DNA of 64,000 nt from Tsukamurella pseudospumae (GCF_001575205.1 NZ_LSRE01000034.1:124001-188000), one strand, 5' to 3'; positions 27,763 through 37,265 are shown, counted from the first letter of the stretch. Notes: generated by a model from the letters alone, not told the origin. Numbers and translations: made by a program.

Positions 27763-27813
27763 GAGCCCGGTTCCCCTGACCTGCGGAAACACAGAGGTGT
27801 TCTGAGAAGTTGC

Positions 27814-29295
27814 TTAGAGGAAGGTTACGAATCCGTGCCGGTGGAGATCCGCGAGCAGGCGGCGGGCCGGTTCCGCCAGACCGTCCGCGCCGGTCGCGGC
27901 CTCGAGCAGGATCACCAGGTCCTCGGTCGTGAGCTCCCCGCGGCATCCCGCGAGCAGCCGGGCGCCGGCGTCGTCGATCTCGTGGGTCCACCGCGGGCCG
28001 GACATCCGGGTCGCCCGCACCGCCACCTCGTCCCAGCCCTCGTCGCCGTTGCGCACCGACACCCGCTCGAGCGCGATGTCGTCGCCGAGCAGCGGTCGCG
28101 CGGCGTCCAGGTCGAGGTCCCGGAGCAGGGTCGTCCGGGCGAAGTGCTCGGGCACCTCGTCGCCGAGCGGGTCGTCGAACGGATGCGAGAGCTCCTCGCA
28201 GACCACCTCGGACGGGCCGTCGATCGACCGTAGGAACACGAACCCGAAGCCGATGCCGGTCACGGCCGCGTCGGAGAGGTGCGCGAGCCACCGATCGGAC
28301 TTCGCGCGGCCCTCGCCGACGCGCGGGTCGAGCCCCTCGTCCCGCAGCCATGTGCCGACGTACAGCGCGGGGTCCGCCACGTCGCGCTGCAGCACCCAGG
28401 CCGCGACGCCCTCGGGCGGGAGCCAGGACGCCACGCGCGCCTGCCAGGCCTCGTCGTCGCGGTGCACCCAGGAGGCGAGCAGCGCGGCGGTCCCGCCGTC
28501 GGCCAGGTGCGACGGTGCGCCGCGCACCACCAGCTCCGAGGCGCCGTCGAGGTCCAGCCCCGAGTCGCGGTAGGTGTGGTCGACCCGGCCCTCACCCACG
28601 ACGAAGGGCGGGTTCGCGAGCAGCAGGTCGAAGGTGCGCCCTGCGACCGGGGCGAACCAGTCACCGGTCAGCACCTCGACGTCGACGCCGTTCAGCGCCG
28701 CCGACGCCGCGGCGAAACCCGCGGCCCGTTCGCTGACATCGGTGGCCGTCACGGCACCCGCGAATCGCGCGGCGGCGCATGCGTGCACGCCGCAGCCCGT
28801 CCCCAGGTCGAGGACGGTGCCCGTGCGCTCACGGGGCGTGGCCCGCAGCAGGGACTGGGAGGCGTGGCCCACGCCGAGCACGTGCTCGCGGTGCTGCGGG
28901 TGCGGCCGCATCAGCCCGTCGAGGTCGGAGACGAACCACTGCGGCCCGTCCGGCAGGTCCAGCGGCCGCAGGCTCAGCGCCGCGCGCACCCGCGTCGGAT
29001 CGTCCGGGTCGGGCTCGAGCAACCCGGACGCGACCGCCTCGTCGACGGTGACCGGCGCGAGCGCATCGTCGACCTGCGGGCGGGACACGGGCGCTGCGGC
29101 GAGGAACAACCTGATCAGGACGTCGAGCGGCGCGTCGCCGGGCGCCGCGGCCTCGACGGGGCCGGGCTCGCCCCGCGAGAGGCAGCCGTACGCCGCACCC
29201 AGCCGATGGGCGACAGTGGATTCCGCGAAGTCGGCGGCGGCCAGCACGGGGCCGAGCCGCCGGCACAGTGGTACCAGGGCGGGGGAGAGGTGCAC
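27814..29295 (-). CDS. Class I SAM-dependent methyltransferase (HemK/RsmC-like core, DUF7059-type)
   Basis: 493 residues from a GTG adjacent to the DUF3099 stop. The Rossmann methyltransferase core lies at ~150-340: motif [21 protein letters not shown], motif II acid in [10 protein letters not shown] and the catalytic NPPF in [13 protein letters not shown], which is typical of enzymes that methylate planar amide or exocyclic amine nitrogens (HemK, RsmC). N-terminal (~1-145) and C-terminal (~350-493) domains are specific to an actinobacterial family. The target, a release factor, RNA or ribosomal protein, is unknown. It forms an operon with the upstream DUF3099 gene. Confidence 0.87.
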   Translation of the reverse strand: MHLSPALVPLCRRLGPVLAAADFAESTVAHRLGAAYGCLSRGEPGPVEAAAPGDAPLDVLIRLFLAAAPVSRPQVDDALAPVTVDEAVASGLLEPDPDDPTRVRAALSLRPLDLPDGPQWFVSDLDGLMRPHPQHREHVLGVGHASQSLLRATPRERTGTVLDLGTGCGVHACAAARFAGAVTATDVSERAAGFAAASAALNGVDVEVLTGDWFAPVAGRTFDLLLANPPFVVGEGRVDHTYRDSGLDLDGASELVVRGAPSHLADGGTAALLASWVHRDDEAWQARVASWLPPEGVAAWVLQRDVADPALYVGTWLRDEGLDPRVGEGRAKSDRWLAHLSDAAVTGIGFGFVFLRSIDGPSEVVCEELSHPFDDPLGDEVPEHFARTTLLRDLDLDAARPLLGDDIALERVSVRNGDEGWDEVAVRATRMSGPRWTHEIDDAGARLLAGCRGELTTEDLVILLEAATGADGLAEPARRLLADLHRHGFVTFL

Positions 29296-29631
29296 CTACT
29301 CGCCGTGTCCGGGGAGCGTCGTGATCGGGTGTCCCTGCAGCGCGAGGCGGTCCAGCTTGCGCCGGGTGAACCGGTCCGGTGCGCCCTTGCGCTTGCGGGG
29401 CCGATCGTTCGCGCGGATCACCGCGATCCACGGGATCGGGATCGATCCGGCCAGCACCGCGAGCGCGATGACCCAGTTACCGGTCGCCGAGTAGATCCAG
29501 GCGGAGATGACGAGCGCGGGGATGCGGATGGCCATGATCATGAGGTAGCGCCGCACGCGGCGCCGGTACTGATCCTCGTACGACTCCTCCGCGTCGGTGA
29601 TGACGTACGTGCCGTCCTCCTGATTTCCCAC
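29296..29631 (-). CDS. DUF3099 membrane protein
   Basis: 111 residues. The N-terminus GTYVITDAEESYEDQYRRRV is the DUF3099 hallmark, followed by two helices (YLMIMAIRIPALVISAWIYS and WVIALAVLAGSIPIPWIAVI) and a basic C-terminus (RPRKRKGAPDRFTRRKLDRL). The function is unknown. It abuts the methyltransferase start with no spacer, suggesting coupled expression, and is divergent from the DUF3039 gene with a gap of about 40 bp. Confidence 0.88.
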   Translation of the reverse strand: MGNQEDGTYVITDAEESYEDQYRRRVRRYLMIMAIRIPALVISAWIYSATGNWVIALAVLAGSIPIPWIAVIRANDRPRKRKGAPDRFTRRKLDRLALQGHPITTLPGHGE

Positions 29632-29669
29632 CCTTCGATCGTCCCACTGCGCCTGGCAGAATGAAAGTC

Positions 29670-29906
29670 ATGAGCACGAAGACCCTGGAGAAGCCGGACG
29701 TCGATGTCGACGCCGACACCGGCAACGACGACGACGCACCCAAGTTCTTCCACTACGTGCGGAAGAACAAGATCGCGGAGTCGGCGGTGATGGGCAATTA
29801 CGTCGTGGCCCTGTGCGGCGAGACCTTCCCGGTCACGAAGTCGGCGAAGCCAGGCTCGCCCGTGTGCCCTGAATGCAAGAAGATCTACGACCGCATGAAG
29901 AAGTAG
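29670..29906 (+). CDS. DUF3039 small zinc-binding-type protein
   Basis: 78 residues from the ATG at 29670 (an ATG at 29661 would add three). The C-terminal half has paired cysteines, ALCGETFPVTKSAKPGSPVC and PECKKIYDRMKK, consistent with a zinc knuckle; the N-terminus is acidic (DVDVDADTGNDDDAP). DUF3039 is a conserved actinobacterial family of unknown role. Its stop is 1 nt from the convergent YihY stop. Confidence 0.88.
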   Translation: MSTKTLEKPDVDVDADTGNDDDAPKFFHYVRKNKIAESAVMGNYVVALCGETFPVTKSAKPGSPVCPECKKIYDRMKK

Positions 29907-29907
29907 G

Positions 29908-31104
29908 TCAGCGGGGCCCGACCCGGGGTGCGGGCCTCGGCGCAGCGGGCCGAGGCGGCGGTGCGGGCTGCTCGGGTGCGGGTTCGGGGCGCTGCCGTCG
30001 ACGGATCGGGTCGGTGGCGCGGCGCAGTCCCTCGGCCGCCGCCTTCCCGGGGTCGGGGATGCCGACCTCCTTGATCTGCTCGACCACCCAGTCGCGCAGC
30101 TGGTCGGTGCGGATCTCGCGGGCGGGCCAGCGGGTCTGGAGGGCGGCGTTGAACTCGGCGCCCACCATCACGGCGAAGCCGAGGAAGAACGTGAACAGCA
30201 GGAACGCGATCGGCGTCGCGAGCGCTCCGTAGGAGATGCCCCGTCCGGACGCGATGAACGACAGGTACACCCGCAGCCCGGTCGACGCGACGAGGAAGAT
30301 CAGCGCGGCGAGGGCGGCGCCCGGCAGGTGCCGGTACCAGGGCAACGGCCGCGGCAGGGCCTGCCGGTAGAGCAGGGCCAGCCCGCCGACCAGCATCAGC
30401 ACGACGAAGGGCAGGTATCCGAAGTCGATGAGCTGCCCGACGGCCGGGTGCCACGACGCGGGGATGTACTTGACGATGAAGGTCGGCCCCAGCGCCACCA
30501 GCGGCAGCGTGAACACCGCGATCACCAGGAACTCGACGTAGAGGAGCAGGGCGAACAGTCTCTGGAACACGGGATTGCGGACCGTGTGCTGGTCGTGGGC
30601 CATGTTGATCGAGTCGACGTACGAGGACAGCGCGGACGACCCGGCCCACAAGGCCAGGATGAAACCGACGGACGCGACATCGCCGCGGCCCTGTTGGAGC
30701 ACACCGTCGACCATGGGACGGATGATCTCGTCGACCACGTTGGGGGTGAACACCCGGAGCCCGAAGGAGATGATCCGGTCGTGGATCACGCCGATGGTGT
30801 CCGGGCCGAACCAGTTCGCGACATAGCCGATGAGGCCCATCAGCGCCAGCAGCAGTGGCGCCAGTGAGAGGGTGGTCCAGAAGGCGGCCTGGGCGCTGTG
30901 TCCGACGATCGAATCGTCCCAGGACTTGACGACGGTGCGCCACAGCACGGCGGGCATGTCCCGCACCACGGCCCATGCGCGCAGGTGCAGCGGGGCGCGC
31001 CGGGGCCGGTCCAGGTCACGCGTGTGCGGACCCGGATCGACCGGCCCCGCGTCCTTCTCGGGACCCTGCTGCCGGCCCGGAGCCGGTCCCTCTGCGTCGT
31101 CCAT
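29908..31104 (-). CDS. YihY/BrkB family inner-membrane protein
   Basis: About 398 residues from the ATG at 31104; a GTG at 31137 would extend it by 11. Six membrane helices of the YihY fold are visible, beginning AAFWTTLSLAPLLLALMGLI, including ALWAGSSALSSYVDSINMAH and ISYGALATPIAFLLFTFFLG, with the conserved GAEFNAAL near the end. The termini are cytosolic; the C-terminus is Pro/Arg/Ala-rich. The family was once annotated as RNase BN, which is not supported. The function is unknown. Confidence 0.88.
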   Translation of the reverse strand: MDDAEGPAPGRQQGPEKDAGPVDPGPHTRDLDRPRRAPLHLRAWAVVRDMPAVLWRTVVKSWDDSIVGHSAQAAFWTTLSLAPLLLALMGLIGYVANWFGPDTIGVIHDRIISFGLRVFTPNVVDEIIRPMVDGVLQQGRGDVASVGFILALWAGSSALSSYVDSINMAHDQHTVRNPVFQRLFALLLYVEFLVIAVFTLPLVALGPTFIVKYIPASWHPAVGQLIDFGYLPFVVLMLVGGLALLYRQALPRPLPWYRHLPGAALAALIFLVASTGLRVYLSFIASGRGISYGALATPIAFLLFTFFLGFAVMVGAEFNAALQTRWPAREIRTDQLRDWVVEQIKEVGIPDPGKAAAEGLRRATDPIRRRQRPEPAPEQPAPPPRPAAPRPAPRVGPR

Positions 31105-31157
31105 CGAGGTCCAGTCTTCCGCACCGGGGCCGATCACGCCGGAACCGGGATCGGCGC

Positions 31158-31213
31158 GTGTTGCGAGTAGACTCCTTCAGGGTTCACGATCGACCCGCCC
31201 GCGCTCGCAACAC
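31158..31213. promoter_or_regulatory. Inverted repeat flanking a putative promoter of the helicase gene
   Basis: GTGTTGCGAG (31158-31167) and its perfect complement CTCGCAACAC (31204-31213) are separated by 36 nt. TAGACT, a good SigA -10 hexamer, starts 1 nt after the first arm. The arms could be operator halves or fold into a 5' leader structure 45 nt before the helicase ATG. Confidence 0.4.
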
Positions 31214-31258
31214 CTGCCGGGCGGGCCTTCTCTTCGCGGTTTAGGGGTGCGTTTCTCG

Positions 31259-32950
31259 ATGGCGGTTTCACTTCGTGTCTGGCAGCGCCGAGCGCTCACG
31301 AAGTACCTGACCGCGAAGCCGCAGGACTTCCTCGCCGTGGCGACGCCGGGTGCCGGTAAGACGACCTTCGCGCTGCGGGTGGCCTCCGAGCTGCTCGCCG
31401 ACCGCACCGTCGAGCGCGTCACGGTGGTCGCGCCCACGGAGCACCTGAAGTACCAGTGGGCCGAGGCCGCCGCCCGCAGCGGCATCAACCTCGACCCGAA
31501 CTTCACCAACTCGGGCGGCAGCACCTCGTCGGATTTCGACGGGGTGGTGATCACCTACGCCCAGGTCGGCATGCACCCGTACAAGCACCATGCGCGCACC
31601 ACCGCCTACAAGACGCTGGTCATCCTCGACGAGATCCACCACGCGGGCGACGCCAAGAGCTGGGGCGAGGGCGTGCGCGAGGCCTTCGAGGGCGCCACGC
31701 GACGGCTCGCGCTGACGGGTACCCCGTTCCGCAGCGACGACAACCCGATCCCGTTCGTGACCTACGAGCCGGAGGCCGGCGGCGGCCAGCGCTCCAAGGC
31801 GGACCACGTCTACGGCTACTCGGACGCGCTCGCCGACGGAGTCGTGCGCCCCGTCGTCTTCCTGGCCTACTCGGGCCAGGCCAGCTGGCGCACCAGCGCC
31901 GGCGAGGAGTTCACGGCCCGCCTCGGCGAGCCGCTCAGCAAGGAGCAGACGGGGCGCGCCTGGCGGACGGCGCTCGACCCGCACGGCGACTGGATCCCCG
32001 CGGTGCTGCAGGCCGCGAACACCCGGCTCGACCAGCTCCGTCGTGCGATGCCCGACGCGGGCGGCCTCGTGATCGCCACCGACCAGTCCACCGCGCGCGA
32101 CTACGCCGAGCTCCTCGAGGAGATCAGCGGCGAGAAGGTCACCGTGGTGCTCTCCGACGATCCGACGGCCTCGAAGCGGATCTCGGCCTTCTCCGAGGGC
32201 ACCGACAAGTGGATGGTCGCCGTGCGCATGGTGTCGGAGGGCGTCGACGTCCCGCGGCTCGCCGTCGGCGTGTACGCGACGAGCGCGTCGACACCGCTGT
32301 TCTTCGCGCAGGCCATCGGGCGCTTCGTGCGACTGCGCGTACCCGGCGAGACGGCGAGCGTCTTCCTGCCCTCGGTGCCCGTCCTGCTCGACCTCGCCGC
32401 GAAGCTGGAGGAACAGCGCGACCACGTGCTCGGCAAGCCGCACCGGGAGTCCGACGGTCTCGAGGACGCGCTGCTCATCGACGCCATCAAGCAGAAGGAC
32501 GAGCCGGGCGAGGAGGAGAAGGCGTTCATCTCGCTGCACGCCGACGCCGAGCTGGACCAGCTCATCTACGACGGATCCTCCTACGGCACCGCGACCTTCG
32601 CCGGCAGCGAGGAGGAGGCCGACTACCTGGGCCTCCCGGGCCTGCTCGACGCGGAGCAGATGCGCGCACTGCTGCAGCAGCGGCAGAAGGAACAGGTCGG
32701 CGGTCGGTCGGCGGTCGAGGACAGGCCCGCGCCGCCGCCCGAGGTCGAGGAGCGCGCCACCGCCGGCGCGCAGCTCTCGGCGCTGCGCCGTGAGCTCAAT
32801 TCGCTGGTCGCGATGCACCACCACCGCACCGGCAAGCCGCACGGCGTGGTGCACAACGAGCTGCGCAGCAGGCTGGGCGGCCCGGTGACCGCGATGGCCT
32901 CGGCCGATCAGCTCCGTGAGCGCATCGCGGCACTGCGCACCTGGAAGTGA
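31259..32950 (+). CDS. DEAD/DEAH-box helicase (XPB/type III restriction-like)
   Basis: 563 residues from the ATG at 31259; longer in-frame extensions run over the divergent YihY gene and are rejected. Motifs: I FLAVATPGAGKTTFALRV (~residue 27), Ia VVAPTEHLKYQW, II VILDEIHHAGD, III LALTGTPFRSD, V RMVSEGVDVPRLAVGVYATS and VI FFAQAIGRFVRL. A ~150-residue C-terminal region contains a late helix pair (LSALRRELNSLVAMHHHRTG) similar to bacterial helicases of unknown role. DNA repair or RNA remodelling are both possible. Confidence 0.92.
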   Translation: MAVSLRVWQRRALTKYLTAKPQDFLAVATPGAGKTTFALRVASELLADRTVERVTVVAPTEHLKYQWAEAAARSGINLDPNFTNSGGSTSSDFDGVVITYAQVGMHPYKHHARTTAYKTLVILDEIHHAGDAKSWGEGVREAFEGATRRLALTGTPFRSDDNPIPFVTYEPEAGGGQRSKADHVYGYSDALADGVVRPVVFLAYSGQASWRTSAGEEFTARLGEPLSKEQTGRAWRTALDPHGDWIPAVLQAANTRLDQLRRAMPDAGGLVIATDQSTARDYAELLEEISGEKVTVVLSDDPTASKRISAFSEGTDKWMVAVRMVSEGVDVPRLAVGVYATSASTPLFFAQAIGRFVRLRVPGETASVFLPSVPVLLDLAAKLEEQRDHVLGKPHRESDGLEDALLIDAIKQKDEPGEEEKAFISLHADAELDQLIYDGSSYGTATFAGSEEEADYLGLPGLLDAEQMRALLQQRQKEQVGGRSAVEDRPAPPPEVEERATAGAQLSALRRELNSLVAMHHHRTGKPHGVVHNELRSRLGGPVTAMASADQLRERIAALRTWK

Positions 32951-32961
32951 CCCGGAACGAC

Positions 32962-33006
32962 GACGGCGCCGCGCATCCGGAAGTAGGGCGGATGCGCGGC
33001 GCCGTC
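32962..33006. terminator. Perfect 18-bp terminator hairpin
   Basis: GACGGCGCCGCGCATCCG (32962-32979), a 9-nt loop and the exact complement at 32989-33006. It lies between the convergent helicase and DUF7455 genes, with no T run. Confidence 0.85.
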
Positions 33007-33021
33007 GGCCGGGATCGGTGA

Positions 33022-33237
33022 CTACACGGTGAGCGGCTCGCCCACGACGGTCGCGCCCTGCGCGTCGAGCTTCGCCCGGTGCTCGGTGAAGTGGTGGCCG
33101 CAGAAGAGCAGCTCGAAGCCCGAGGGGAGAACCGCTCGGACCTGGGCGGCCGCCGCGCAGCGATCGCAGCGATCGGACGCGGTGAGGGGAGCGAAGGCGT
33201 CGCCCGCGGGGGCCTCTGAAGTGACAGTGTTCGTCAT
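33022..33237 (-). CDS. DUF7455 small zinc-ribbon-type protein
   Basis: 71 residues from the ATG at 33237, preceded by CGGAGGA; a longer upstream extension is not supported. The pattern SDRCDRCAAAAQVRAVLPSG then LLFCGHHFTEHRAKL gives CxxC plus CxHH, a likely zinc site. The family is near-universal in actinobacteria and in mycobacteria lies close to sigA/sigB. The function is unknown. The upstream 140 bp is relatively AT-rich, with TATAAA at 33279-33274 on the minus strand. Confidence 0.85.
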   Translation of the reverse strand: MTNTVTSEAPAGDAFAPLTASDRCDRCAAAAQVRAVLPSGFELLFCGHHFTEHRAKLDAQGATVVGEPLTV

Positions 33238-33380
33238 GATTCCTCCGTTCCTAGGTGAACCGTTCTTACATCTCTTTATACGTTCGAGGGTACCGATTTG
33301 TTCCACCGCATCCGGGAGGTGGGCGGCATGTTCTCGGAGGGTGAACAAAACCGATTGAGCGGGCCCTTAGGCTGGGCGAC

Positions 33381-34234
33381 GTGACGCCGCTGATGATCCC
33401 CGCGATGTTCGTGATCGGGGCGATCAGCCAGTACGTGGGCGCATCGCTCGGCGTCGGCCTGTTCGAGACGCTCTCACCCGTCGCGGTGGCGTGGTTGCGC
33501 GGCGCGGGGGCGGGCCTGATCCTGCTGGTCGCGCTGCGACCCCGCCGCCGGGACTGGTCCGCCGCGCGGCTGCGCGTCGCCGCCCTGTTCGGCACCGTGA
33601 CGGTGCTCATGAACATGGCCTTCTACGAGGCGATCGCGCACATCGACCTCGGCACCGCGGTCGCGATCGAGTTCCTCGGGCCGATCACCGTCGCGGTCGC
33701 GGGGTCGCGGCGCGCCGTCGACCTGCTCGCCGCCGCGGCGGCGCTGGTCGGGGTGGTGTGCGTGGCGGGAGTGAACATCGCGTCGGATTCGCGCTGCTCG
33801 CGGCGGCCCTGTGGGCCGGGTACATCGTGATCGGCAAGCGCGTCGCCGACGCCGGCGGCGGCATCGAGGGGCTCGGCGTGGGGCTGGCGGCCGGTGCGGT
33901 CGTGCTGGCCGTGCCCGGCCTGGCCCCCGACCTGGTGAGTCGCGCCGGATCCTTCCTGCACTGGGAGGTGTGGGTCCTGGGGCTGGGCCTCGGCCTGCTC
34001 AGCTCGGTGGTCCCGTACGTGCTGGACCAGGTGGTGCTGGGACGGGTCGGCCGAGCGCGGTTCGCGCTGCTGCTCGCGCTCCTGCCGGTCACCGCGACCG
34101 GCGTCGGCGCGGTGATGCTGGGCCAGCGCCCGGGCTGGATCGAGGCGATCGGGATCGCGCTCGTCGTGATCGCCATCGTCGTGACCTCGCGGGACGCACG
34201 TCCGCAGGCGGCCGAAACCGGATCGGGTAGTTAG
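33381..34234 (+). pseudogene. EamA/RhtA-type drug/metabolite exporter, frameshifted
   Basis: The first EamA repeat is read from the GTG at 33381 (ISQYVGASLGVGLFETLSPV ... GTAVAIEFLGPITVAVAGSR). At about 33780-33785, just after VCVAGVNIA, the frame is lost; the second repeat continues in the next frame as VGFALLAAALWAGYIVIGKR and ends at 34234 with the usual final helices. In intact relatives the two repeats are joined by a short linker, so roughly 3n+1 bases appear to be missing here. The first frame alone stops at 33830 after a nonsense tail. It is either a recent inactivating deletion or a sequencing error; the remaining sequence is undamaged. Confidence 0.75.
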
Positions 34235-34275
34235 TCCGTCGCACATCCTGGCGGGGGATCGGGTTAGATTCGGGT

Positions 34276-36492
34276 ATGCGTAGCGACGATGCCACCGATC
34301 ACGCCCACCCGCATCGCACGGACCGGGATCCGTTCGGCCGGCCCGGCTTCGACCGCCGGCGCTTCCTCGCCGGGTTCGGAGTGCTGGCGGGCGCCGGCGT
34401 GCTCGCCGCCTGCGGCGTCACCGCGCCGGGCGGCGGACCGTCGACCTCCGCGGCCCCGCCGCGCCCCCTGAGCGGCCCGGACCTCTCGGGCGTCGCCCCG
34501 GGCGTGCGGCCGCAGGACGACCTGTTCCGGCACGTCAACGGCGCGTGGTACGAGGGCTTCACGATCCCGGCGGACAAGGCCTCGTTCAACACCTTCACCG
34601 ACCTGTCCGACCGGGCCCTCGACCAGCTCAAGACCATCATCGAGAGCATCAAGGATCCGCGCACGCGCAGCTCCGAGGCGAAGATCCGCGACGTCTACGA
34701 CTCGTTCATGGACACCGCACGGATCGATGCCGCGGGCGCCGACCCGATCAAACCGGACCTCGAGGCGATCGACAAGGCGGCCGACAAGGACGCGCTGCTG
34801 GACGTGACCGGCGCGCACCAGAAGCAGGGCGTGAGCGGGCTCGTCGGCTACTACGTCGACACCGATCAGAAGGACTCCTCGAAGTACGTGCTCAACCTGG
34901 TGCAGTCCGGCATCGGGCTGCCCGACGAGGCGTACTACCGCGACGCCAAGTACGCGGAGGTGCGCGACAAGTACCGCGCCTACCTCGAGAAGGTCGCCTC
35001 GCTCGCGGGCCTGTCGGACCCGCCCGCCGTCGCCGCGCGGGTGCTCGCGTTCGAGACCTCCGTCGCGAAGGGCCACTGGGACCGGGTGCGCTCGCGCGAC
35101 GCCACCAACACCTACAACCCGTACCCGTGGTCGGAACTGGGCAAGTTGGCGCCCGGCTACGACTGGAACCGCTGGCAGAAGGCCGTGGGGATCAAGGCCG
35201 ACGACGCGAAGAACATCGTCGTGGCGCAGCCGAGCTTCCTCACCTCGGCGGCCAAGCTGTGGGCGGACACCGACCTGAACACCCTCAAGGACCACGCCCG
35301 GATTCAGGTGGTGCGGGCCTACGCCGCGTACCTCGCGGCGCCGATCGTGACCGCCAACTTCGAGTTCTACTCGAAGGCACTGAGCGGGGTGGAGCAGCAG
35401 CGCGATCGGTGGAAGCGCGGCGTGGCGGTGGTCGAGGGCGCCCTCGGTGAGGCGCTGGGGGAGCTGTACGTCAAGAAGCACTTCCCCGCCGACGCGAAGA
35501 AGCAGGCCGAGCAGCTGGTGAACAACCTGCGCAGCGCCTACCGCGCGAGCTTCGAGGACCTCGACTGGATGACGCCGGCCACTCGCCGGGCGGCGGCGGC
35601 GAAGCTCGAGAAGATCCGCACCAAGATCGGCTACCCGGACCAGTGGCGCGACTATTCGGATTTGAAGACGGATTCGAGGTCGATCGTCGACAACGTCCGC
35701 GCGTCCGGCGAGTTCGACAACGCCTACCAGCTCGCGAAGCTGGCCAAGCCGGTGGACAAGGGCGAGTGGCTGATGACACCGCAGACGGTCAACGCCTATT
35801 ACAACCCCGGCATGAACGAGATCGTCTTCCCGGCGGCGATCCTGCAGTCGCCGTTCTTCTCCCCGGATGCGCAGTCCGCGGTCAACTACGGCGGTATCGG
35901 CGCGGTGATCGGGCACGAGATCGGTCATGCCTTCGACGATCAGGGAGCCAAGTACGACGGTGACGGCAACCTCAAGGACTGGTGGGAGCCGGCCGACCGG
36001 ACCGAGTTCGAGAAGCGGACGAAGGCACTCATCGCCCAGTACGACGCGCTCGTGCCGGCGGGCCTCCCGCCGGAGAACAAGGTCAACGGCGGACTCACGG
36101 TGGGGGAGAACCTCGCCGACCTCGGCGGCCTGTCGATCGCCGTGGCCGCCTACCGGATCGCCGTCGCCAACCGCGACGCCGGGACCGAGGGGGCGGGCCG
36201 GGCGAGCATCGCACCGTCGGCGAGTGCGGGGGCGAGCGCGGCACCGTCGGGCGGCGCGACACCGGCGTCCGGCCCGGACCTGACGCCCCTGTTCCTGAGC
36301 TGGGGACGGATCTGGCGCAACAAGGCCCGGCAGGCCGCGGCGATTCAGTCGCTGGCCACGGATCCACACGCGCCCAACGAGTTCCGGGCGAACCAGGTGG
36401 TCAAGAATGTCGGATCCTTCGCCGACACCTTCGGCGTGAAGGCCGGCGACGGCGAATGGCTCGACCCGAAGGACCGCGTCAGGGTGTGGTGA
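34276..36492 (+). CDS. M13 (neprilysin/Zmp1-like) zinc metallopeptidase, Tat-type lipoprotein
   Basis: 738 residues. The N-terminus has a twin-arginine motif and lipobox (FDRRRFLAGFGVLAGAGVLA then AC), so it is probably exported by Tat and lipid-anchored at that Cys. The M13 peptidase core follows, with zinc site HEIGH (His547, Glu548, His551) and third ligand Glu611 in VGENLADLGG; VNAYYNPGMNEIVFPAAILQ is the conserved substrate-cleft segment. A low-complexity Ala/Ser/Gly insert interrupts the domain near residue 640 (ASAGASAAPSGGATPASG). The M. tuberculosis homologue Zmp1 (~660 residues) lacks a classical signal, so surface anchoring is a difference. The C-terminus ends RVRVW, close to the family norm of a terminal CxxW. 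Confidence 0.93.
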   Translation: MRSDDATDHAHPHRTDRDPFGRPGFDRRRFLAGFGVLAGAGVLAACGVTAPGGGPSTSAAPPRPLSGPDLSGVAPGVRPQDDLFRHVNGAWYEGFTIPADKASFNTFTDLSDRALDQLKTIIESIKDPRTRSSEAKIRDVYDSFMDTARIDAAGADPIKPDLEAIDKAADKDALLDVTGAHQKQGVSGLVGYYVDTDQKDSSKYVLNLVQSGIGLPDEAYYRDAKYAEVRDKYRAYLEKVASLAGLSDPPAVAARVLAFETSVAKGHWDRVRSRDATNTYNPYPWSELGKLAPGYDWNRWQKAVGIKADDAKNIVVAQPSFLTSAAKLWADTDLNTLKDHARIQVVRAYAAYLAAPIVTANFEFYSKALSGVEQQRDRWKRGVAVVEGALGEALGELYVKKHFPADAKKQAEQLVNNLRSAYRASFEDLDWMTPATRRAAAAKLEKIRTKIGYPDQWRDYSDLKTDSRSIVDNVRASGEFDNAYQLAKLAKPVDKGEWLMTPQTVNAYYNPGMNEIVFPAAILQSPFFSPDAQSAVNYGGIGAVIGHEIGHAFDDQGAKYDGDGNLKDWWEPADRTEFEKRTKALIAQYDALVPAGLPPENKVNGGLTVGENLADLGGLSIAVAAYRIAVANRDAGTEGAGRASIAPSASAGASAAPSGGATPASGPDLTPLFLSWGRIWRNKARQAAAIQSLATDPHAPNEFRANQVVKNVGSFADTFGVKAGDGEWLDPKDRVRVW

Positions 36493-37243
36493 CCCGGAAC
36501 CGCCAGGTCCAGTTCGCGGCGCGGCGGCGGATCGACGGGACCCGGGTGACGGGGTAGAGGAGGTAGCCCAGAAGGACGGCGCGCTGGTGCCCGAGGGTGG
36601 AGTACAGGCCGAACATCGGCATGCTCAGAGCGACCAGGATCGGTAGAGTGATCATCGCGCCGATCCGCCGGCGCCACGAGGTGATCCGGTAGACCATCAG
36701 CCCGGCGAGGCACAGGCTGCCGTAGCTCACACCCACGTCGATCATGCCCTGCACGTCGAGGTCGTCGGTGATGATCCCGTGCGCGAGAAGCCGGTTCGCG
36801 GACAGCACCGAGATCAGCGAGGCGGTCGCGCTGCCGGCGAAGTAGACGGCGGGCATCCCCACGTGGCCCAGCCACCGCTCGGCGGGGCCGAGCACCAGCA
36901 CGGTCATCAGCGTGACGAACGGGATGTCGACGGGGTCGATCCACAGCGCGGACGTGACCAGGGACTGCAGCGGGTGGGAGCCGAACTGGTCGAGATTGGT
37001 GCTGTGGGCCGCGAGGACCTGCTCGCCGAGGCTCCGCGGCAGCCCGAGCAGCATCACGGTGTTGGCCATCACGACCAGCCACATCAGGGCGGCGACGGGG
37101 CTCGCCCGCACCCACGCGCGCGCGTACCGGGCGGTACCGAGCATGCGCTCGGAGCCCGGCCCGGCACGCCGCACGTTCCACACCGCGGCCCCGAAGAGCA
37201 CGACCGCGACCAGGCCGATCAGCAGGTCCATGCGCTCAGTCAA
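36479..37243 (-). CDS. Rhomboid-like intramembrane protein
   Basis: 254 residues with about six membrane helices. The segment IDVGVSYGSLCLAGLMVYRI carries a GxSYG motif (Ser173) and TLGHQRAVLLGYLL carries His219, spaced as the Ser-His dyad of rhomboid proteases. Other rhomboid marks are weak, so it is called rhomboid-like. It overlaps the convergent M13 peptidase 3' end by 14 bp. Confidence 0.65.
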   Translation of the reverse strand: MTERMDLLIGLVAVVLFGAAVWNVRRAGPGSERMLGTARYARAWVRASPVAALMWLVVMANTVMLLGLPRSLGEQVLAAHSTNLDQFGSHPLQSLVTSALWIDPVDIPFVTLMTVLVLGPAERWLGHVGMPAVYFAGSATASLISVLSANRLLAHGIITDDLDVQGMIDVGVSYGSLCLAGLMVYRITSWRRRIGAMITLPILVALSMPMFGLYSTLGHQRAVLLGYLLYPVTRVPSIRRRAANWTWRFRVTTP

Positions 37244-37265
37244 GCACCGCCGTGCAGGGCGGTCG

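Noticed and set aside
29908-31104. Ribonuclease BN annotation for the YihY protein
   Set aside because: The name comes from an old misassignment; the protein is an integral membrane protein with no nuclease motif.
33700-33850. Programmed frameshift in the EamA gene
   Set aside because: No slippery heptamer or strong downstream structure was found; linker residues appear to be missing, which fits a deletion.
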